The notes under the pieces are model-generated. The model saw only the letters and a list, made by a program, of their open reading frames with translations. It was not told the origin of the DNA and did not search any database. 64,000 nt of DNA from Spongilla lacustris. Its lineage: Eukaryota; Porifera; Demospongiae; Spongillida; Spongillidae. Positions 57,435 to 64,000 of the stretch are shown here, in pieces (the first letter of the stretch is position 1; the number at the start of each line of letters is the position of its first letter). Location: assembly GCA_949361645.1 (NCBI GenBank), contig OX442416.1:7694362-7758361 (forward strand), given 5' to 3'. The translations under genes and the position numbers were made by a program.

Positions 57435-59890
57435 ATAATTATAATCTCCGTTTACAAATGGCTATGTATAATGTGCATAATTGTTTGTGAATAGGAGACG
57501 AGGCCGGAAAAAGTATCGAATTTCCGGTGACAAATGATAAAAGAACTGCACACTGCCATGAGATATATATTGCGCGCGCATGGTTTCTGAGTGTTTGGTT
57601 CAGAAGTCCCTATCAGCATGCATTGCATGAGTTATTTATCAACTTACAGGTAGGAAGTCACTATGTTTCAAAACAACTTGACTTTTTAATTTCCTATACA
57701 GGTGTTTGTGCTAACTATAATTTATCATATTCAGCACTTCTTTGATTTTTTTTTTATAAATCCGGCGCTAAAGCTTTAAAATAGAGAAACAATATTAGAT
57801 GAATATAAAACTACTTTTCAGGTCTTTGTTAGTATACTTAAAAAGTATTGATGACTTGAAAGTCGAAAATCACACAAATTGATTTGCAAAATTTGTACAC
57901 AACTACTACGTCACTTTAGAAATTCTATTTATACACAACCAAAAATTTTACTGTACACCCATTGATATTAGAGGTATATCTATGGTACGCCATTAATTGG
58001 TATACAACCTGGTACACCCATGGGAGAAAGCAACGTAATTTGAATCAACGCTGTTAACGTTTATACAGCCCGCTACAGATTGTGATTACAAACTGCAATA
58101 ACCTGTTGTACATATGCAGCGGGGTAGGAAGGAGTTTAAAAGTGAAGGGAGGGGGGGGGGGGGAGGGGAGCAACTTTGATAAGATACGTAGGAGTTGAAA
58201 AGTGGTCAGGCGCAGAGCCCCAGAAACTAAAACATTTCCTACAATGTCTACATTTTAGGCTAAGGATGACAGGAAAAGAGCTATGGACTGAAATCCTCGC
58301 AACTAAAGCACTTCGCGTACCTTTTCCATCCCCTCTGCAAGTAGATCCGTCTCTGAAAAGGCGATAGATCATCTTGAATCAACCCCTGCATGTCTATTGC
58401 TAGGGGCTGTATTAATAACATAAAATACTCTTCCCAAAAGTAGCGTCACACAATTTTAAATGTATGTGGATTAATTAATGTACCTGTGATGTAGCTAAAA
58501 GTAGTTTTAGCATATCATATTCATAACTAGTCATTTGGCTGTAATGCTAAATTCAGCGGCTCAGAATCACCGGGTAGCGAGTTCGAATCCTGCAAAGATT
58601 GGTGATTTTTTCACCCGAGAAGTTTGGCAAAATAAGGGTTTGGGCCCGCCTCTCATCCTCCCATGATGCAGGTTTGAAAACTTGACTGCCCCGCTAGATT
58701 CCCACTTCGACAAATAATCGCATTAGTCAGCTTCACATCCGCTAGTGATTACCAATATCGTTTTTTTTATTTATTATTTTTTATTTCACCTTTAATTTCC
58801 AGGCAGCGGTCCTAGCTAGATCTAGGATCGCTACGGTCCTAGATCTAGGACCACCATATTACAGCTTCGAAATAAATTGAAATAAACATTATATTTTCTA
58901 ACTTAATATATTATTATGGTCTCCAATCATATTTGGATAAATATTAGTTAAGAAAAAAGCATTATGACAATTCGTTCATTTTCTAATATTACTGCATCAG
59001 AAAGAGTTTATTGCAAAAAATGGTGAAAAAAGTGACGAAAGTTAATCATTACATATTTTTGCCTGTAACTTTACACCCATATGTACTCTATTTCAGGGGA
59101 ACACATTTTAACATTAGTAAAACACTGCCCTATAAATGCATTCTGATTTATGCAAACATTATGCTTCAAACATTATATATGATAATAATAAAAATAATAA
59201 TTTCATGATGAGATAAACAAATTAGGTTTGAGTGAAATCTATAATTGAATGCATTTACATGAAGAGCATTCAGGAGGAGAAGTTTTATAATTGACCAAGC
59301 CTGATCCAATCCTGTATGGTACTGTTAGTTGGTGCTCTTTCCTCAAATTAATTAACCAATTAAATGTTGTGATTTTAATATTCAAGTTTTATAAATTAAT
59401 TAATAACGAGTTAAACATGGACTTTTATAAACATTTTATAAAAGCAATAATCTAATGTTAACACTTACAGGTATATTTTAGGATTTAACCCTTTCTCACC
59501 ACTGAAAATGCGAAAATAGATATCGGCCAATACTAGTACTATAATTGATTTGCATGCATTTTGTGTTTACATGTTAGTGGCTAACATCTTGTAAGGTGTA
59601 TTTTTAATACTGATAGACAAAGCAAGTATTGAAAACTGTGGTACTATTAATTGTGTTTGTAGCAACATTGCTGCAACCAACATGTAGAAGCATTTCAAAT
59701 CGTACACTGTGCACACAAAAAAAAGTTGAGTTTTCATCTGAAGGCTGCCCGGGGCACATTCCCTGGCCATAACTCCTTAAATACCCAGCAGCATAATTAT
59801 AATTGGTGTATCATGCAATGATAGGCATGGCAACAACATTGGGGCAAATCAATGGATGCATAGATACCAAGGAACATGTTTTGAAGGTTG

Positions 59891-60145
59891 AATTCATCAA
59901 ATTGCAGGGATTGTGGACATTAAACAACCTTCTGAAGCTCTGAAATTTGAGCTAGTGGATCAAAAATGCAAAGTACTTGTACGTAATATCTTGAAAAAGA
60001 TGGCACGACATGCATGATGCCATATTTTATGCAACCAGTTCCTTCTTCAAATAAACAAGTCATAGGCCACTTTTTGGTTGTGCAGCCAATTGGCCCAATA
60101 CCCATGCAAACAACCCTTTTGTATAGAGACATTCAATGCTACTGA
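59891..60145 (+). pseudogene. Unrecognised coding remnant in the repeated block
   Basis: Open on plus as IHQIAGIVDIKQPSEALKFE, LVDQKCKVLVRNILKKMARH, stop, then PYFMQPVPSSNKQVIGHFLV and VQPIGPIPMQTTLLYRDIQC. Composition is ordinary globular protein; the same remnant is present, with stops, in the copies at 29600-29830 and 49190-49410 (minus strand). I cannot name the family. It could be a degraded transposon protein, since the block ends in TTAACCC. Confidence 0.3.
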
Positions 60146-60154
60146 ATCGCTATC

Positions 60155-60176
60155 GAGAGTTACGTTAGTAACTCTC
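60155..60176. repeat. 22-bp palindrome at the repeat boundary
   Basis: GAGAGTTACGTTAGTAACTCTC: 9-base perfect arms around GTTA, exactly where the inverted arm stops and new sequence starts. CGAGAGTTACGCTAG occurs at 2197 just before the long hairpin. Confidence 0.85.
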
Positions 60177-61225
60177 ATATAGGATTTGACCCCGATTGTG
60201 AATATAATTAAAAAACCGGGACCCGCTTCTAACGGGACTCCTATCAATCGGATGGCTTAGCTAGTCGTCGGTATCGAACAAGAAATCAAAAATGAGCCGT
60301 TTCGTGTTTGTTTGATGTCGCAAAACCGTGTTGTTCATGAGAACAAAAGGGGTTCTGTTTTTCCTCGTCCCCAGACGGAACGGCGGCCATTTTCTCCTTC
60401 CTTTATTTGTAAAGTACTCGAGATAAGAACCGTTTCAAAGGACGCGAACGGTGCCAGTACGTTCAGAATTTCAAGCGGTAGTGCCCTTTTGAGTCAGATA
60501 CACGTGGATCCTATTGGACCTGGAACTGATAACATAAATACATATATTGATAACTTTACTGGGGGAAAAACTCAACACGGGAGCTGTTTCAAAGAACGTC
60601 AGTGGTATCAATAGGTTCAGAATTTCAAGTTATATCCGTACAAGTGAGTATGTTCATGGGGATCGCTTGTTACAGTAGCTCAGGCTAGAAATGGTGTGTT
60701 TCAAGCCATACGGCCATGATAGATGCTGTAAGCCACACCTACTTGAGCTTAAATATTAGAACTACACGTGAGGCTATTTCTTTGGTGTTCCTGTTCGTAG
60801 TTAAGGTGTTTATATCGTTTGCTTTTGTTAGTGAAGCTGTTTTTGTCAAAATGCGTTCATGTCAGCGTAAGTAGGTACGGGTAAATTTTTTTCAAACGCA
60901 ATATTTTGCACCAAGTTTGGTACTGCCTTAAAGAGCAGATTAAATGAATTAAAATGATATGTGAAACGTGGCATTTGCATAAGCAGTGAAAAAGTTATAG
61001 CGATCCAAACATCGGATTTTGCGGCTATGGCAATCCATGCGGTAGCGCATAAAAAATTGTGACGGTTTTTGTTCTCTTCGCTATAGCAACTACAATCTAT
61101 AATATAATCACACCAAATTTTTTTTACAAGTCTTGCACACACATAAGAAGTATAGAATAGTGTTATACATCAATTTCACTAATGTACAAGTCATCTGTGA
61201 TATAGTCAACTAAGAATTCATATAG
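60177..61225. other. No gene seen
   Basis: Short frames on both strands; one of 100 codons on plus (from 60312) is unremarkable. A phrase, GTTTCAAAG-GACG...GTTCAGAATTTCAAG, occurs twice about 140 bases apart (60435, 60585). Confidence 0.5.
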
Positions 61226-61229
61226 CGTC

Positions 61230-62465
61230 ATTGAAACATCATCTCCATCTTCTTGACTGCTTCCTCGTTTCCAATAAGTAGCAGTATGAACTTACAATAA
61301 CATTAAAACAGGTCTGAATATGGGGTCGTGGAAGCATAATCATACCTAATTGTAGCACATAGGAAGTGGGAGTAACTGTTGCAATGCTGATATGAACTTC
61401 ATTAATATGACGTCCCTCCACAGATATTGAATCCCATGAAAGGGTTACATTATCATTATCATACAATATTTCACCAGCTTTTAATATGCCTAATTCATAG
61501 GCAAAGTAACTAACTGTTTGAGGATCAGGAAGGCAATCTACAGTTACATTTCCAAGGTGCTCAAGAACGGCTTATACATGTATAACATTACATACACTTG
61601 ATACAGGCACCTGATACTGAAGGCAAGAATATTGTTTTACGACATGCTGTACTGTAAGTTTTTTTGTCTTGTCTAGTACTGATGCATTGTGCTAAATTGT
61701 GGTTCTAATCCACATTAGCCCTTAATGCTTCATTTTCCAACTCAAGATTGCGGACCTTCTTACTTATAATGGCATTACTTCTCTTCAGAGCACACTCTTT
61801 ACTTTTCACGTTTCCTATGAGCAGACCTCATTTTCACCTAAGAATGTTTTAATGAAGCTATTTTATGCAAATTACCTGTGTTTTTTAATAATAAGTTTTC
61901 ATTTGCCAACCGCTTCAAAGTGGCATCTTTTTGATTTATCTCCTTTTTAAAATGTGCATGCAAATTTCTTTCAATCTGCTCCGGCAAAGCTTGTCTAAGT
62001 TTACGATTGTCATGTTGCTTACTTATAACAGTTTGATACTTGCGACTGAGCATCCGCTTTGAAATGAGTAATTCTCTTAGTTTTTGTCTCTTTATTCCAC
62101 ATTTCTTGCAAGGAGTTCTTAATTTCAAAGAGGTTTGACAAGTATAAGTACACAGATGGTATAGCAGTGGTTTGAATAGGAAGTGAAAACTCATCCTCTA
62201 ATAGATTAACAATATCTTCCCAAACGCTTTCAAGATGCTCTTCATAATTTTTATTCTCACCATGAGCTTCATTAATATTCCCACATACTCCTTCATGAAT
62301 AAAAGCCACCATTTTGGCAGTTTTAAAAATGCTTTGCTGCATTATGTTTGTATATATGTGCACTACCAAGCCATTTCTTATTGCTGAAACCTGTAGTGCA
62401 TTGTCTGCACTGATATCACCACTAAAACCTTCAATCAACTTCTTAAAATCTTCTGCAGTCTTCAT
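61230..62465 (-). pseudogene. Transposase-like gene of unknown superfamily, broken
   Basis: From 62465: MKTAEDFKKLIEGFSGDISA, SAIRNGLVVHIYTNI, WEDIVNLLEDEFSLPIQTTA, SVYLYLSNLFEIKNSL; a frame change near 62020 leads into a charged coiled-coil (KLRQALPEQIERNLHAHFKK, KRLANENLLLKN). Further on YSTACRK, then VDCLPDPQTVSYFAYELGIL, YDNDNVTLSWDSISVEGRHI, NEVHISIATVTPTSYVLQL. The LSWDS segment and its surroundings match the pseudogene in the TIR transposon at 33825 residue by residue. It may be split by introns as well as broken. Mobile origin is inferred from that relative. Confidence 0.45.
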
Positions 62466-63300
62466 CCTAATTTGGAAAAAGACACACTAACAGATCGTTG
62501 CAGCATGCTAACATCTTAAAAGGGTTACATGTAGGGCTGTAAGCACACTGGAAAGTTGCACAGTCATGCGTTAGTTCCATTTTCGCGGCAATGTACAATA
62601 TGATATCTGGGGACGAGTCACTACCTGAGAAAATCTGGGGTATGCCTTGGGCATCGCCCAAAAATTAAGGTATTTTCATAGTATGTAGATTTATAGCAAA
62701 ACTGCGTTTAGAAATGCTTCTTTTTACGGTACCTCGAAAATAATGGTAGTCTTTATTTAGAGTTAAACTTTGTTATTGCAATACGGTACTCAAAGGTAAG
62801 AAATGTTCTTAAAAAGTTGCAAAACTATGTTTTATGGGCAGTGCTTAACCACCTAATAACGTTTGACGTCAGTTGGCTTCATGAATAGCACGTGCCATAT
62901 TTAAACACATAGGCTGTTGGATGACGCTTTGGGCATCAACCAAAGTTCGTGAAATTTGAAATCCATATAGATTAAGACCTGGGGAGTACCTAAATCTGAT
63001 CGGTTTCCCGGTACCTCTAAAGACAAAAAAGTTCTACCAAACCTAAAGGGTACATATTTTTTCTACGCGCCAGAAATTTTGAACAAAACGTTTCAAATAA
63101 ACCAGAGCTGTGTCATAGCATAGACAATGTATCGACATACCGATAAATCCAGAAACAGTCCACGACAGCCATCAAACGAACACAAACCAGCTTTTACTCG
63201 AATTTAATGCACCTGAACAATTTGCAACCCGCGTCACAATTTTTACTTAATATTGGATCACCAATATTTCGGTACTCGTACGTGAAATATGCCGGTACCT
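62466..63300. other. No gene seen; possible 5' region of flanking genes
   Basis: Moderately AT-rich, with GGTACC-containing phrases (GCGGTACCTCGAAAATA-like) at 62735, 63010 and 63295. It separates two divergently arranged frames and could hold promoters for both, but no clear TATA box is seen. Confidence 0.4.
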
Positions 63301-63708
63301 AGCGTAAGGCTAGAGCTAAACGTCGAGCGGAATACCTCCAAAAGCGAGAGGAAATATTGAAAGAGCTATCGTCAGAAGAGAGCAAAGAAAAAGCTCGAGA
63401 ACGATATCATCGGAACCCCGAACCAAAACCAACCGCTGAGGAAGAACGATATCACCAGAACTCCGATCAAAAGCAAACTGCTGAGTGGGGAAAATATCAC
63501 AAGAACCCCGAGCCAATACTATCTTTAAAGCGGCAACGGTACAATGAGGCCATGAACAGTGCAGAACATCGCGACGATTCCATCGCTTCTCCTACGAAAA
63601 GAATGCGATTGCAAGAACGACCGACAGATCAACATGCTGCACGAAGCAAATGCTACCGCAAGCTAAGGATAATGGGCTTAGAAAGATATCTACCAATAAA
63701 CCCCAAAG
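63301..63708 (+). CDS. Exon encoding a charged protein with NPE-type repeats
   Basis: Begins after a CCTAG acceptor-like site; reads KARAKRRAEYLQKREEILKE, then RERYHRNPEPKPTAEE, ERYHQNSDQKQTAEW, KYHKNPEPILSLKRQRY, and ARSKCYRKLRIMGLERYLPI before a good donor (AAAG/GTACAT at 63708). The RYH-x-NPEP unit of 17 or so residues is repeated three times. Lys/Arg/Glu-rich repeats of this kind are common at the N terminus of unclassified mobile-element proteins in cnidarians and other animals (loose recollection). DNA binding is plausible; function unknown. Divergent from the transposase-like gene on the other strand. Confidence 0.45.
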
Positions 63709-64000
63709 GTACATATGTTCGAATTCGACTGAGTGATACAATACGTATTTTGAACATGTACATGCATGCGTGCATGTATTATAAAATAATGTTTATAAAC
63801 CTTTGCGTTGCAAAGTCAACATGGACATATTACCAGGGCAACCTCATTCCTCCATCCTGCACATTCTCTCAGACGGTTCTATTCAGCTACTGTGTGGGGG
63901 AAGGTGTCATCCTACTGACAGCTCAGACATGTGTGGTTCTATCATTGTGGTCATACATACTATAGGTGTTACAGCAAGGTTGATGGGGGATCAAGGCAGA
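63709..64000. other. Probable intron or spacer; no gene seen
   Basis: Follows a splice-donor-like site; the frame stays open to 63965 but becomes hydrophobic and irregular, as expected for noncoding sequence. Ends at the window edge. Confidence 0.4.

Larger units (their letters stand above)
54672..60150 (-). repeat. Inverted arm: Unit A, SINE-like, and D-type tail in reverse order
   Basis: Reads as the reverse complement of the modules at 49190-53214: Unit A pieces at 54672-55640 and 56285-58480, SINE-like 58490-58760 (GAGTTCGAATCC on plus), the CCTAGATCTAGG end at 58788-58852, the empty-site phrase at 59090 with TTAG, and the 29440-type block from 59480 to 60150. Together with the forward copies it forms a huge imperfect palindrome around the DIRS fragment. 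Confidence 0.85.

Noticed and set aside
58560..58600. True tRNA gene
   Set aside because: B box is good, but no acceptor stem or anticodon arm can be drawn; it is one copy of a repeat.

Overview
The window reads as nuclear DNA of an animal, most likely a non-bilaterian marine invertebrate such as a sponge (inference). It has AT-rich spacers full of TACATGTA-type palindromes, eukaryotic splice and TATA signals, a SINE-like repeat with a tRNA-type B box, many animal transposon types, and no bacterial operon features. One run of 200 N (39890-40089) marks a scaffold gap. Almost all of the window is repeats and segmental duplications; few reading frames look like working genes.

Layout. 1-1852: one end of a piggyBac-like element with a 24-bp minisatellite and an acidic minus-strand exon remnant. 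1857-5280: first copy of a long composite noncoding repeat, here called Unit A, with a nested hAT-like MITE and a long hairpin. 5280-9860: MITEs, a 62-bp tandem repeat, a possible small split gene (7229-8130) and a second 24-bp minisatellite. 9866-12330: Unit A again. 12385-17135: a cluster of broken non-LTR retrotransposon pieces (reverse transcriptase and restriction-like endonuclease, RLE), most of them separated by (AAT)n tracts. 18615-23530: two copies and one relic of a small secreted protein gene, followed by an intact RLE open frame (24243-25126).

25620-33240 and 44490-50540 are two copies of one large segmental duplication. Each carries a copy of the secreted-protein gene, and each has a different piggyBac-like insertion whose empty site survives elsewhere in the window. 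Between them lie further Unit A copies, one interrupted by a TIR transposon with an unfamiliar transposase-like pseudogene (33825-36291). From about 49190 to 60150 the same modules form a very large imperfect inverted repeat around a DIRS/Ngaro-type reverse transcriptase fragment (53215-54640). A single exon-like piece of a Sec7 (ARF-GEF) gene is stranded at 51181-51283. The last 4 kb hold a second, inverted copy of the unfamiliar transposase-like gene and a charged exon with NPE-type repeats.

The main host-gene candidate is a four-copy family of about 186-residue secreted proteins (minus strand). They have a signal peptide and a pattern that resembles the FGF-type beta-trefoil core. Their TATA-containing promoters are nearly identical, and orphan copies of those promoters are scattered nearby. 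The family appears to have spread by segmental duplication together with the surrounding repeats.
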